Shown: positions 12,291-26,354, counted from the stretch's first letter. The stretch: 64,000 bases of DNA from Tetrahymena thermophila SB210 (GCF_000189635.1 NW_002476511.1:1-64000), one strand, 5' to 3'. Notes: a model not told the origin generated them from the letters alone. A program made the numbers and translations.

Positions 12291-15200
12291 TCAATTAAAT
12301 ATGTTTAAGCTTTTTATTTGGAAAGAAATAAATTAATTTACTATTTCTTTCATGTGCGAACTGCGAGTACTTAAATTACGAAGTATTGTCAAACAATCAG
12401 CCGATATTTCTGGAGTTATTTAAGCAAATACTTTTCTTACTCTTACTATTGATTCTATAAAATCATCAGCTCTGTCATAAATAAAAGAAATAAAAGAGTG
12501 ATCAGAAGACTCAGAAGCTAAAAATTTCCAGAAGAAAGCAGAGTTTAATCCAATTTCCTTTAATTTTTTATTCATTACTTAATTATTAATAAATAAGTTT
12601 GAGTAAATTTTACTTTTGAAGCTTTATTTAAGCATGTCTAAGATATATTAATTAGCAATTCTGAGCCATGAGGAGATTATTGGATCAAATACTTTTTAAG
12701 AATATTTTGTTCCTGATACAAAGTTTGAATCATTTCTATACACTAAAGTTAAAAAACAAATAAAATAATTAATTAATTAATTTATTTATGTTTTATATGA
12801 ATTTTTATATAGTAAAAGAAATTACTGAAAAAGCTTTGCATATAACAGGGTATTAATAAATAGATTCTTCTATGATGTTGAGTAAAAGCTCTACTATTCC
12901 AAAGTTTAATAGCATCTTCATCGATTGATACTATTTAAGAAGATAAAAAATACTATCTAGTCCGAAGGCAATATATTCTTCATCAAGATTCTCTCTTTTC
13001 AAAATGGTGACTAACTATTCTAAATGATTTTCATTGATGAATAAAAGTGATTTGATTTCCTAAGCTAAAAATGATATAATTTTCAAGGCAGTGTAAGCTA
13101 TTTTATAATCTGTGTGCTTTATATTTGCGAATAATTTTTCCATCAACTAGTCTCCCTTCTTATCTAAAATAAATGTGTTCATATTTTCTCTCTCACAAAC
13201 GCCTACTAACATCAACCCATAATTAGCAATATCTTGAATGCTTTCACCTTCTATATACCCATCTATAATCTGTGTTAAAACAGTTGGCTCGATCAAATAA
13301 TCAACCATATTTCCTAAATAATTAATACATACAATTTATATTTTTATTTAATCATCAAATATTTTATTTATTCACCTTCCATTTTATCCCATAGTTAGTG
13401 AATTATTTCTAAAACTATTCTCTCAACTTTAGGTTCTTGCTTGATTTATCTATTAGAAAATAGCTTCATTAGTTTTTTGATAAAGTTCATTTCATCCCTA
13501 ACAACACTATGTTCAATTATATATTCATATATTTTTAATGTTTTTATAATTCTTTCCCTAACAAATCTATTATCTTTCAAGCTCTCTTCTTCCTCTAATT
13601 CTAAGTTATAAACCAAATCAGAACCACCATAAATATTCAGCAAATTAATGTCTCTTTCCTATTTAAATTATAATTAATTTTTTGTATTTAATTTAACTCA
13701 ATATATTTTAAAAACTAAAATTATTAGTCATGGTTTAAAAAGCTAAAACGAACATTTTATTTTTTTCAAAAAAATTATAATTTTATTCAAAAATTAATTT
13801 CTTTCATTCTAAAATAAATTTAAAGTTTTTATTTTTAAAATAAAGTTTCATCAAATCTTAGTTTAAAAGATTAAATTTATTTTTAACAAAATTGAATTTA
13901 ATTTTGAAAAAAATGAAATAATAATCAAATCCTTCAATTAACTCTTTTTAATTGAAATAAATTAACTTTGAAATAAATCTTGGTTTGGAATGATTAAATA
14001 AATGATTGAGTTCAAAATAATATTTAATTTAGATTTACATCGCCATTTTCTACGATTCTTTTCATTAAAGTTAAAGCGTTGCTTTTTGTTGCAGGGTATG
14101 GAGACTTAGTACCAATTTAAGCTATTCTTTCAATTATATTTTCCTTAAAAATGAGGCGATTAAAGGTATACTAAGGGATTAAATAGCTTATGCTTTTGAA
14201 AAAAATAATTTAAATACATTTTATGCACATTAGATTTAAATAAATATTTACCATAGCAAAGTACCTTATAGAACGCTATTGTTTTACTCGAAAAGCAAAT
14301 TTAAAAGCTTCATTAATTTTTGATCTTCTTTCACTGTTTATTTAAATGGCTCAATCTGTAGCAATAAACCAAACAAATTTAAATTCGAAGCAAGGAGCTC
14401 CTGATTGCTCTCATCCAAATTAATTATTAATATTTATTATAAATCATTTTGGATCATCTATTTTTAGATAAATTGGTCAGAAATTTAATTTAAAAATTAG
14501 AATTAATTACTTGGTTAACTAAAATTTTATTCTTTGCCATAAAATTTAAAACATTGAAAGACAGCAACTTTGGCCATTCTTTTTCATATTATCTTAAATA
14601 ACTAATAAGAAGTTTCATAGCTTAAACATTTTAAAACTCTTCTGTCATTTGAGTAGTCCAAGGTAAATTGCAAGTATTCATAAAAGAAAGTACTTTCAGT
14701 CCTGCCATATGCACATTATGATAATCATTTAAATCTTCTTCAGGTCTAGGACCTCTGAGGCATCTTACAGCTATATGACCATTGTTGATATACTCCATTT
14801 CTTTATCTGTTAACTTTGTTTAAAAAATTTAATTTTATTTTATGAAATATTAAAAAGAATCATTAACATACTTTATTTAAATCAATAATATCTGCCATTA
14901 TTTAAATTGCCTGCTCATACATATCTGAATTTTGACTTTCAAGAGCATCTTTGAAAACCCTCATTTTCATTTCAGGAGATTTGGAAAACTCATCTTTTAA
15001 TTTCTCAGTGTGGCTCATCTTTTATCAAAATATAGATTAAAAATGCATATAAATAGTTTGTAAGTTTACTCTTTCCAAAAGCTGGAATTTAAAGGTTGTA
15101 TTATCTGAATAACTGACCCAATACTAGAACCATTCTTTTAGCGTTCTGATGTATTTTATTTTCAAGAAAGGATTGGTGTTTGCATTAAGTGGAGGGACGT

Positions 15201-18123
15201 TGTTTATATTGACATTTGGAGAGTTCACTTAATATATAGAAGGATTCGAAAGCAATATTTGATTTTTATTTGTTCCAACTCCATTTTTATTAGAAGGAGT
15301 GTTAGCATAAGATTTTGAATTAACTGCAATAGGAGCAGTGCTATTAATTGTCTATTTTTATCAAATTCATTTTTAATATGTATAAAAAAGTTAAATTTAA
15401 TTTTATTAATGAGAATAAATTTGTACATCTAATCTGTAAGACTAATTCCCTGCTACATTAGATTATGTTGGAGTTCTCATATAAGGCGACTGCTCTCTAC
15501 TAATATTCTTTTTTGTATATAAATCTGGATCTTTGCCATATCCACTTGAGCTCTGTGTTTTTAATGGTATTTGTTGCATACCTCCTTCTATTTGATTTTT
15601 TAAATTGATGTTTCTTTTTCTGAGTTTTTTCAGCTTTTTAGTTGAAAAATTATTTTAAATCAAAAAATCAAAATAAATTTGAAAAAAAGTACATCTTCTT
15701 CTTGGCTAGAGCATTTCAATCTCAAGTGAGCAATTTCTTTTTCTTTTTCATTAATAACAGCCAGAAGTTGTTTGTTTTATTCAGAATTTTAGTAGTTTTC
15801 TTATTTAATTTGTTGATAACTGTCTAAATTTAAGCTGCTTAAATTATCTATTTGGCTCATTTATTCTTTGATTTTGTATTTGAGATCATTATTTTATTGC
15901 TTATTTTTTAATTAAATCAATAAAAATTAAATTCATTTTAATACAATTTACCTCCAAAGCTATAGTTTTCTATTTGATCTCATTATCTTTTTCTTGAATT
16001 TGTCTCTATAAATTTTCAATAGTCACTTCCTATTGATAGAGTTTTTCTAGGTTTTGTTTGTAATCCTTCCCTTATTTATCTAGTTCTTATTAGTTTTTTT
16101 ACTCATAAAATTTAATTTCATCTTTCAGCTACTAAATCCTTTTATCTTAGTCTAAAATTTCCTATTTAGCAATCAACTCTTGACTCTCTTTCCTCAGCAG
16201 TAAATCTCTTAAAAGCTAAAAATAAATTTTAATTTTTTAAAAATAAAAATAAATATTTAAGATTTTACTTAACACAATTAAGTAATGTCTTTATTTTCGT
16301 TTTGTTATGCTTTCTATAAGTTTTTTAAAAGTTCATCTTTTTATGTCGGATCTTGTAATACCTCATTGTAATAAGTCCTTATCGTTTCGTATGCTTCATT
16401 TATAATTTTCATTTTCTATTGAGTTAATTTTTCTTATTGCTCAAGTTCTTCATTCTTTTTAATTATGATTTGCTCAAACTCATTGTTTTTATATTTCTAA
16501 TCTCTATTCAAATATATATTCATATTTTATTTCCTAAAACTAAACAATTTACACAAGCATCTTCCTTAAATCCTCTTTTGTTAAATCTGCAGGAATTTCT
16601 TTCTCAATTGCTTCTTTGTCATTCTAAACTTTCTAATTTGAATTCTTCAATATTGGTTTTATGAAATCTTTTTATGTTTCACCAGCTCTTTCAGGATTTA
16701 AAATCATATCGTACTCATCAGGTTCATCTTCATTAATATTACCATCAGGCAACTATCTCTAATTTTTTTCAAGAATTTCATTTTTAAATTACAATCTTTC
16801 AATTTATTCATTTTTCTTTTAAATTAATGATTTCATGTCATCAACCAATTTAACTAAATCACTAAGCTGCTGAGAGTGATCTGTTGGCTATTGCTCATGA
16901 TTTTAGTTAAGCTACTTTCTTAAAATTTATACTTCCCTATCAGCTAATCCCTTCTCTTCGAGCAACTATTAAACTGCATTCTCATATTGCTTATGCATTA
17001 GCTTCATTTATTGCTCTAAATTATATTTTTTATCCTCAGTTTCTCTCAGCTTGATCTCTCTAAGTACATCTGGCTTCTTTTCCGGATCGATTATGATTTG
17101 TTTTAAATGTTTCACCTTTTATAAAATATCAAAATAAATGAATGAAAAAAAATCTAATATTTCATTTTATTATTTATTTATTTATTTTTCGATAATAGGA
17201 AGTCCTTTTGTTATCAGATTAAATAAATTAAATAGCCATCAATCAATTAAATATTTAAAGAAATTGAATGCCTATCTATAATATTTAATCTCATGGTTAT
17301 AATTAACTTAATAAAATAATAAGCAAACAACTAATTAAATAAATACCTCCTTTTCCAAAGTTTCGTTTTTATGCTTAAGCAATTCAGAAATTTACTCTAA
17401 AGTTTCATTTTGAATTTCCAAAGATAAAATTCGCTTTTTGTATTTAACTACTTCTTGAAAACTGACAGGCTAACCATTTTTGTTAGCCGCATCAATTGAT
17501 GTTTTAGGATCAATAGTTTTCTTTTAACTTTAATCAATCGATTACGATCCTCTCCTCCTTGCTAAAATATTTGTTTGAGTATTATTTAATGTGCTTGAAG
17601 GATTTATGCTGCTAGTTGTTTAATCTTTTCCTTAAGCATTGTAAACAGATCTATTTTTCTTTCTAATCGGCGTTTTAAAATTGTTTTTTTCCTTCATTTC
17701 ATTTATCTAATAAATAGCATAAATGTTAATAAATGCTGAAATAATTTAACGTCTATTATCTTAGATAAATTAAATGTAAAAATAACATTAAAAATTACAA
17801 TATCATTAAGCTCATTAATTTAGTTCTGATATTACTCGATTGTACCTTCTTTTTTATCTAACTTATTTTTTAAACTTAAAAAAACTTTATTTATTTCTAA
17901 GTAAAAGCGATTTTTACTTATCTATTTTCGACTTCAATCTATCTGATTTAAATGTGATTTCATCCTCATCATTATTACCATCTTAATCCTCTTTATTCCT
18001 CTATTGCTAATTCCTAATTTCTTAAGTTAATTGCATCTGCCCCTCCTTACTGCTTAAAGAATTCTATTAATTATTCTTTTTAACAGTTGACTTTGGTGCG
18101 CTTGGGCTTCTCTGCCAATACAT
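12291..18123 (-). CDS. Large coiled-coil protein with C-terminal ARM/HEAT-like helices
   Basis: Reads from ATG 18123 down to TGA 12291-12293 through many short introns. The N-terminal part is polar (Q/N/S-rich), then a Lys/Glu/Gln-rich coiled coil (for example ILSLEIQNETLEQISELL near 17400 and NLEQQMKLMHKQYENAVQQL near 17000). From ~15000 to 12300 it becomes leucine-rich repeated helices of ARM/HEAT type (LTILRNLSTRSS near 12380). Introns I can place well: 15019-15069 and 14814-14871, both phase 0. Removing 15019-15069 joins what would otherwise look like two genes separated by 6 bp (a TGA at 15025 and an ATG at 15018), so one long protein is the better model. Other introns lie near 17730-17830, 17140-17350, 16210-16270, 15910-15950, 14420-14470, 14170-14250, 13320-13370 and 12730-12835, with edges uncertain. 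Function is not recognised; a scaffold or cytoskeletal role is only a guess. Confidence 0.62.
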
Positions 18124-19268
18124 TTATTTACTTGTAAGTTTATATATCTATCTATCTAAATAATTATAAGTATCTAATTTATTAATTTGTTAGCTCTTTA
18201 TCAAATGATATTTATTTAATTGATGATAGAAAAATATTTGTTGGTTTTAATTACAAACTTAAGCCTTATAACAAATATTATAAAGCTGTTCAATATCTCT
18301 CGCTTTTAATTCTAAATATTTCATAATATCTTCTTTAAGAAATAATTGTATTTCATACTTACAAATATGTAAATCACAAAAGATAAATAAATAAATAATT
18401 TATCATATATTTGTTTTAATCAAATCATTTTAATCAACTATTTTAATTTCATTTGAAAAATCATAAATTAATCAAAATTAAAAACCATATATTTTCATTT
18501 TACTTAATGAAATATTTAATGAAGCTTCAGCAATTTAAAAAATAATAAATCATTATTTTCATGAATTGGTTGTATTAGCAAAAATGTTAAATTCTTTTCA
18601 TTTATAATTAAAAACAATATCTTTTTTTAATTTATTTGGCTTAAATTTATATTAACTGTTTAATTTTTATATTTCGTGAATGCATTTTAATTAGTTAATC
18701 ATTATAAATGTAAAATTGTTTTTGCTTAAATTAATTGTAGTGTTAAATATTTTTTTACTTAATTATGTAATTATTTTATCATAATTTATTAACAAATTAT
18801 TAAATTGATTTACTTTATTTAAAACGAAAAATAAATTGATAAAAAAACTATCATTTTAAAATAACAAAATATAGTAATTAGTTTTGTTTTTAATGTATTT
18901 TATTTGTTTTATTTATTTATTTATTTATTTTTTTGTAAATTCTTATTTTAAATAATTCTGCTCAGTAAGTATTTTAAGAAACACACCAAGTTTATGTAAA
19001 ATTCAAATATTGATTAGGACTGAATAGTTTCGTTAATAGGACCTTAATATAATTGATTAATTGATTAATGAATTTCACTGAAAAAATTAACAACTAAGAA
19101 AAAGAGGGAACTAAATAATAAAAAAATTACTGGGAATTAATTATAGGATTTATTTATATATTAATTAAATAATGATATGAATCACTAATAAGTATTCAGT
19201 ATAGTAAAAATATATAGTTATAGATACTCTAAATTTTATAGCAAATCAACTTAAATAAAGAGATAAAA
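18124..19268. other. Divergent intergenic region
   Basis: Sits between two divergently transcribed genes, so it should hold both promoters. Extremely A+T-rich; no frame, tRNA or repeat of note beyond ATTT runs near 18910-18930. Confidence 0.6.
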
Positions 19269-22200
19269 ATGGAACAAAAATAGGAATTTAGCTCCATCCC
19301 TACTTATTCTGTTTAATAATAAAATATTGTAAGAATGATTACTTCATTTAAGAATCAAATATCTTAAACACAAAGCTAAATGTTTATTTTAATACTAACA
19401 GTAACTTTAATTGGAGCCATTATAGGAGCAACAAGATTAATTTATGGTAGAAAAATTCATGAATATGTGCGCGACTATTATCCAAAAGTTTTATAGAGGA
19501 CATTTAATGCGCAAAAAACATTATTACGTCGTTAATTAGATTCAAAAATTCCACGATGCTTTATGGGCTGTAGTTTTAGGTATGATTTTTATTTTTTATT
19601 TTAGATTTCATCAAAATTTGAATTTAAAACTGCTTTGGCATTTAAATAATTAAAAAGTTATTTATTCAATTTTAGGATGGAGAGTAAGAAAAATAATTAA
19701 ATTGAAACGCATGCAAGATCTCATTCAAGAGATGAAAGCTTCAATTTGGAAGAGAAGAGAATTAATTCTAAGCATAAGATAAAATATGCCTAAAATACCT
19801 AAAGGTAATTAATTAATTATCAAATTTAAACAGCATCAATCTTTTTATCCATTAAATTTAAATAAAAAATAATTATTAAACTTTATAATTTTAAAAAAAT
19901 GATAAGATTATGATAGCTAATTTATGAGAAAAAAGGAGAAGGAAGCTTTAAAAGTAGCGATGATGACTAATCAATAGTATAAGTTTATGTCAAATGAGCT
20001 AGAACCTTTATAAAAAGAGTTTCTAACAACAATTAACAGACTAATGGTTACAGGTTTATGGATTTATGAAGATAAGCATTATAAAAAGAATGTATAAACA
20101 ATAGTCACAAGTTTTACAATTATAGATTAATCTAAGCACGTTAATAAAGAATCATTGCATCCTTCTACTTAGTTTAATAGGAGTTAATTTGTTACACCAA
20201 CTTAGTCTTAGTATTTGAGTCCACCTGGTAGCAATATCTAATAGAAAATGGTTTTTGCAACTCCAGTTTAATAATAATAATAACAACATAGAGTAGCTTT
20301 TAATCCTTAATAAAGCTAAATAGCAGCTCCAGCTAATGTTCCAAGCTAGTTTAACTATCCTGTTGATGTTGGGAATGTTTAATCTATTTACTAAGAATAA
20401 TATAGTTAGCAGTAAGATATTTCAAAAGATGCAAGTACTGTATAATTTGGAAGTGCAAAACAAGTATAATTAGAAAGAAAGTTAAATTATAATTAACAAA
20501 GTCAAGAAAATATTTTATAAAGCAAGAAATCTTTTGAGCAAGTAGAATAAAGGCAAGCAGAACCAGAATTAAAAATACAAAATTAGTAGAATAAGTTACA
20601 GTAAGGTTAGAATAATGCTCAAAGTCATGATAAACCAATAAATATGAAAGGCGCATTCTAAAAATAGCAATGCAGAGATATGGATCAAGATTAAAATGAA
20701 GCTAAAAATGAGGATAATCCTTAAAATTAAAATAATGAGTAGCCATAATAGCAATAACAATAACAGGAGAAGCCTTAAGGATTCAGTTGGGATGATGTGC
20801 CTGTAGGTTAAGCAAGAAAAAAATTTTAATTTGATGAGTATCCTGAACATGCTATTACTACAGATATAAAGCCAACGATACCAAAGAAGAAAATGCAAAA
20901 ACTCAAAGAGTAAAATGAATAGTCTGAAAAAGATAAAGGCAAAGATTCCTCAAGAAAAACTTCTGAAGAAATAACATAATAAGAAGAAAAGAAAGAAGCA
21001 GTTAAAAAATCAGCAAAAGGTAAAATATAAAAGAAGCAATAAGAAGAACAAAATGAGGAATAAGTAAGTAACAATAAATCTAGATAAATGCCTAGATCAC
21101 AAACAGAATTTCCTTTAGTTTACTAAGGCGATCTAGATACAGGCACCCACAAAAGCAAGAGCAAAAACAGTAAAGCACCACTAACCCAAGAAGAAAAAGA
21201 AGAAAAAGAGAGATAAGAAAAGCTAGAAAAAATGAAAAACCTTAAAAAGAGAATGAAATACGATCCAAGAAAAGCGATTTAAAATGAAAAGTAATTTAAC
21301 AATTTAAAAAAAATTATTGAATAAATTCTAACTCTTTTTTAATATATAGAAATGGAGTAAAAGATAAAAAAGATGATAATGATGAAAATGATGAAACAGA
21401 AGAAAATAGAATTAATTCAGAAGAAAATGACGAAGATGACGATTAAGTTAATTCAAAAGATCAAATAAGTAACAAAAACAGATCAAAATCAACTCATTTT
21501 CCTTCAAAAAAAGACAAAGAAAATGATAAAAATAATGATAAATAAGGAGACAAAGGAAATTACTTAAAAAGACAATCTAAAAATATGGCTTCTTAGAAAT
21601 TAAATTGGAAAAAAACTGAGTCAAGAGTTGATTGTTGGAGTTCATGGAATAAAAGAAGCAAGAACTATATCTAAAATTCTTAGACCAATTTCATAAATAA
21701 CACTCCCACAAAAAGAAAAATCACTCTCTCTTCTCATAATTAGCAGTCAGCAAGAAGCAACAGCAATAACGAGTTCTCATTCGCTTAGAATAAGCTCCAT
21801 TCTGTTAGTGAAGCTTAACAGTTTTAACAAAAAGTGAGAAATAAATTCGGATTAAATGGATAATCTAATACCAATTTAGCCTCAGAAAAAAATATTTTAA
21901 GTCCCCAACAATCTATGACAATGATAAAGCAAAGCAATTGGCTACATTCAACCATTGATCCAAATTAGTATAGCCCATATGAAAAATTAAAAATTTTTAT
22001 TGATTTTTGTTTTAATAATAAAAGAAAAGATTTAATGTCTGGCAAAGAATCTGGACCTGCTATGGCTTCATTCATGAAGCTACCAAGTAATTTTTTATCT
22101 TTCAATTTAATATTTAAAAAAAATATGTTAATAGATTTAGATTTCAATAGCTTATAAAATATTTCCACAGGAGATCTTTTGAAGTTGAGAGAAGCTTTAA

Positions 22201-22277
22201 TCCCAATAATTCAAACCAATTTAATTTTCATAGAATAAAACGATCCAAAGATATTTACAGTAAAACATTTATTATGA
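19269..22277 (+). CDS. Q/N-rich single-pass membrane protein of unknown function
   Basis: From ATG 19269 to TGA 22275-22277. Removing introns 19580-19675, 19805-19916, 21291-21349 and 22087-22170 leaves 886 codons (885 residues). Residues ~40-65 form one strong hydrophobic segment (FILILTVTLIGAIIGA) preceded by a short polar tail and followed by a basic stretch, so it is probably a membrane anchor. The middle is long, low-complexity and Gln/Asn-rich, then Lys/Glu-rich; a small conserved-looking island, GFSWDDVPVGQARKKF, lies around residue 455. After the third intron comes an acidic Asp/Asn run. The last intron is in frame (84 bp), so its removal is suggested by base composition and good GT/AG sites rather than required. 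No enzymatic motif was recognised. Confidence 0.7.
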
Positions 22278-22814
22278 AAACCTACTATATAATTTTTTTA
22301 TTAAAAATAAAGAAAATAGCTAAAGAAATACTTAAATCCTCTAATACCAGTTGAAAATATGCTTGAATCAATCAAAAACTTAAATTTGTTAAATATAAAA
22401 AAATCCTTCTAAAATTGTATAAATTATGTTTGTTTTCCTATTTATAAATTTGTCATACCGAAATAATTTTGAATCTATCATATAATCAATCTTTTTTTAA
22501 AAAATATTTTTTGAGAAAAATAGAAATAGATTAAAAAAATAAAATGTTATTCTGAAATTTTATTTATTCTTTAAATCTAAAATGTTAAGAGTAATTAATT
22601 CTGTTAGTAATGTTAATTAATTACTTGTTTTATTTTATTTTTATAATTTAAAATAAGCAAAATTAATTACTTTTTAATAAATAAAATAAATATATTTTAT
22701 CCTATAATAGTTTTTTAATATTTAGATTCTCTCAAAAATTTTATATATAGTATTATATAAATAGCTTATGTTTTGTTTTATATTTTGAATAGCATTAAAT
22801 GTATTTTTTGTTTA
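22278..22814. other. Intergenic, convergent
   Basis: A+T-rich spacer after the stop of the upstream + strand gene and before the duplicated block. No supportable gene seen. Confidence 0.5.
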
Positions 22815-25120
22815 AACTAACTATTGAAGAATTTAGGATACAAAAAATTGTACTGAGCTCATGCTCTTAGATTCATATTTGTTATGACTATTAACATATT
22901 AATTCATTCATTCACATATATTATAACAATTAATGTGAAATAAATTATAAAAAATTAATTAAATTTATATGCTGTTAGTTCCAAAAAAATAAAAATGAAA
23001 TAATTCTATCAAAAATATAGATAATAAATACAAAATAAAACTTAATAAATTTATATTTATTTTTTGATAAATTAATTTAAAGTTTCAACAAAAGGCCGAT
23101 TTAAAATAATAATAAATTTCCTATTTTGTTCAAATATTTTATGGTTGTTGTTATTATTAGCTAACTGCCTATTTGTTTTATTCTTAATAATTTACTTAAG
23201 GTACATTTTAATTGTTATTATATGAGTTACCTTAATAGTTAGCTTAAGGAGCACTTTATTAAGTATTTGGCTACCAAAGCACTTATTATTATTATTATTA
23301 TTAATATTATTATTTTTTGATTTATTGCTATTAGTCATTTGGGTTTTATTAATAATTTTGATGATATTATGGATTAGCATTGGTATTGCTTCTATCTTAT
23401 ACTTAATATGGTAAAGGATTGTTTCTAAATTATTAATTTAAGTCATCTTGATTAGAATTTAAAGGCATCATTTATAATTCATTTAGTTTTCTTCTATTTT
23501 ATATAAATGTGAAAAGGTACATCAATAAAAGTAATCCTGCTCCAATGCATCCAACTAACTAGGGTGCAAGTGCGTAACCACGTTTATATACTGCTAAACT
23601 GTCTGTATAGCAACTTAATCTTTAATAACAAAGACCATAGACATATTTAGCTGCATAATAATATGCTTCACCAATATCGCAATCACCACTAGAACCACAT
23701 TACCAATTTGAGATATTGTCTACAATATCTTTTCCGCTAAGCTCTCCTTAAATGGAAATAAAGCATTCTTATATTTATTTATAATTTGAATTTAATAAGT
23801 AAATCTTTTAAATAATTTAAGTAGAAAAATTTAATGGTAAAATTATTTTAATATTTTGCTAAGAGTAATTAATTACGTCCACAAGTGTACGAAATAGAAG
23901 TGACGAGACTAGACACGGTTAATATAAAAGCACCACTTAAAGAGGTTATTGTAAGGATATTGGAAGTATTAAAATAATTAGGATATTTTTTATAATTATG
24001 AAGGAAGAATAACGAGGATATGCTAAATACCAATGTGCAAGATAATAATGCTATGATAACTGCTTGGAGAAAGGGTAAATAGCCAATATTTATTAATTAA
24101 TTTGAAGAATAAATAACGACAACAGCTACACAGATTAATAACAAACTATAAGAAAAAGTGTATTATTAATACTTTTTAATAGTTACTTACAAAGTAATTT
24201 GATTGTTAGGAATGAGAGGAATATTGTCCATTCTGCCCTATTTTTTTTTTTAGTACTTTAATAAAATTAAATTGTTTATTGGTATTTTAAGATATCACAA
24301 CTTACTTTTTATTTAAGATTAATTATTTTCTCGTATAAATAAAAATTTAATTAAAGTGAAGAAATATTTATTTAGAGTGGCAAATTTAGAATATCCTCAT
24401 AAAATTACGATCAATATCTGCAAATCTTAACTTAAGGTTATTTTCTCCTGTAAAAAATTTAATTGTAATTAAAGTGACTACAAATATTAAATGATGAGTA
24501 TAAAAATAAAAATATCTTCATAAACTTGTTTTTCTTTCTATCTAACTTATTATTTGAATCAAGGGAAATAGTAAGTAGATTTTATGTTTTTTCATCTATT
24601 TAAATTGATTTTATTTTCACCAAAATAAGCTTTTTATTTGATTTTACAACAATCTTTGAACAATTTACATATAAAATAATTGATTTCTCTTATTTATATA
24701 TGATGTAAAAATTATTCTTATATCTTATTAACTATAATCTTAAAAATGCAAGTTTAGATTTATGGTATTATATTAATCCATCATTTTCTCTTGAAGATTT
24801 CTCCCACAAAAATAAAATTTAAGAGCTCTTAAATTACCTAATAGCAAACTATAATTATATTTGATTTACCCTTTTTAATTAATTACCTCTACCTAATCAA
24901 AGAATACCTTCCTCTTTAAGTGAGCTTTGCTTCTTTATCAGGAGCAACATTAGTTTTTAATTAAATACCTCAACCTACAAATGAAATCAATAGATTCTAG
25001 TGATTAATTAATTAATTAGATAAATATCTTTGGTTGATGAAAAATTCAACAAATAAATACTCTAAATCCTCATTGATTTTTAAGGGTACCCCCTCCTCTT
25101 TGGAGTTTTAATTTGTGGCA
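22815..25120. repeat. Segmental duplication, copy A
   Basis: This block matches 25890-27965 in direct orientation. Shared landmarks include GAATTTAGGATACAAAA near 22830 and 25905, the whole membrane-protein gene, and the right-hand end CCCTCCTC…TTTGGAGT near 25090 and 27935. Similarity covers gene and flanks alike, so it is one segmental duplication rather than retroposition. Copy A is longer by short indels. Confidence 0.85.
23130..24231 (-). CDS. Four-pass membrane protein with Q/N-rich cytoplasmic tail (copy A)
   Basis: ATG 24231 to TGA 23130-23132 with one intron, 23768-23876, giving 330 residues. Three hydrophobic segments come first (LLLICVAVVVIYSS; AVIIALLSCTLVFSISSLFF; LTITSLSGAFILTVSSLV), then a Cys-rich loop of ~75 residues with six or more cysteines, a fourth segment (VGCIGAGLLLLMYLFTF), and a ~110-residue Gln/Asn/Pro-rich tail encoded largely by TAA/CAA. 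The topology recalls tetraspanins (four passes, Cys-rich loop between TM3 and TM4), but I do not see the CCG motif, so this is only an analogy. It has a direct duplicate 3 kb away at 26355. Confidence 0.8.
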
Positions 25121-25889
25121 CTTAAAAGAAACAAATTCGAATTCGTACATACATATAATTGAATTTAGATTTTTTGAAGAGATTACATTACATTATATTT
25201 ATAAAATAAGTAAAAAATAACTTGATAGAGACAAGTCAATTTTTTATCATGCTAACTCTTCTATTCATTTTCTGTGTGGTTAGAAATTACTTTTTATTCA
25301 TTTTTAAAAGGACATTTTGATTGAAAATACTCAATTATTTTTTATTCTCTATTATTTTATTTATTGATTTTAATAAATAAAAATCAAGCTACACAACCAG
25401 CCTTCATTATCAATCATTAGAGCTGATTTTAATTATTAATTAATTTAGATTTTTAATTAAAAATAAACTGATTTAATTTAAGATTAAGAATAAAATTTTA
25501 ATTTTTGAATTATTTTAGATTTCCTATTCAAAATAAACTGATTTATTTTACTTTAAGATTAAGAATTATATTTTAATTTTTAATTATTTTAGATTTCTAA
25601 TCAAAAGTAAATTGATTTTACGTTAAGATTAAGAATTATATTTTAATTTTTAATTATTTTAAATGTCTAATTTAAAAAAATTGATTTTACTTTAAGATTA
25701 AGAATTATTTTTTAATTTTTCATAAAAGCAAAAATTTATTTTGAATATTAACAAAAAATATGTATCAAAGTGAATGAGCTCATTTTAACTTTTTTTAAAC
25801 TAATTTATGAGACTGTTTAATTTTATTCCCATTTTAGAAGTTTTTGGTTAAAGAAATGAAACTAATAATTTTCAGAGTTTGAAGAAAAT
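25121..25889. other. Spacer between duplicated blocks
   Basis: A+T-rich DNA separating copies A and B, with no gene. It holds the short direct repeats annotated at 25420-25730. Confidence 0.6.
25420..25730. repeat. Short direct repeats, ~65-70-bp period
   Basis: About four imperfect copies built on TTTAAGATTAAGAAT, each followed by TTTTAATTTTT, TTATTTTAGATTTC and a variable AAAATAAACTGATTT. They lie precisely in the spacer between the two segmental-duplication copies, so they may mark the recombination joint. Confidence 0.75.
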
Positions 25890-26099
25890 AAACTAACTAT
25901 TAAGAATTTAGGATACAAAACATTGAACTGAGCATTTGTTATGGTTATTAATATATTCACATGTAACAATTAATGTGGAATAAATTATAAAAAATTAATA
26001 AAACTTAAATATTTCCTAAAATAAAATGAAATAATTCTATCAAAAATATAGAAAATAGAAAATAAAAGCTAATAAATTTATATTTATTTTTGATAAATT

Positions 26100-26354
26100 A
26101 ATTTAAAGTTTCAACAATAGGCTGATTTAAAATTTCTTAATAATTTACTTAAGGTATATTATAACCGCTATTATATGAGTAACCTTAATAGTTTGCTTAA
26201 GGAGCACTTTGTTAAGTATTTGGTTACTAAACACTTATTATTATTATTACTATTCGTCATTTGGGTTTTATTAAATATTTTGATTATATTATTGATTAGA
26301 ATTGGTATTACTTCTGTCTTATACTTTTTATGGTAAAGAATTATTTCTAAATTA
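26100..26354 (-). pseudogene. Decaying tail of the duplicated membrane-protein gene
   Basis: In copy A these bases encode the Q/N-rich tail. In copy B the codon corresponding to TAA (Gln) is TGA at 26355-26357, which ends the protein. Beyond it the polyglutamine tract is shorter, and a one-base loss near 26225 shifts the frame relative to copy A. The former coding sequence is therefore no longer maintained. Confidence 0.75.

Noticed and set aside
15016-15027. Two separate minus-strand genes 6 bp apart
   Set aside because: A good phase-0 GT-AG intron (15019-15069) removes the intervening TGA and joins them. Six-base gene spacing would be exceptional here.
20384-21074. Three overlapping minus-strand hydrophobic frames
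   Set aside because: They are antisense shadows of the Gln/Lys-rich coding exon of the + strand gene at 19269-22277.
23130-24231. True tetraspanin
   Set aside because: The four-pass topology and Cys-rich loop fit, but I see no CCG motif or other family residues, so only the analogy is kept.
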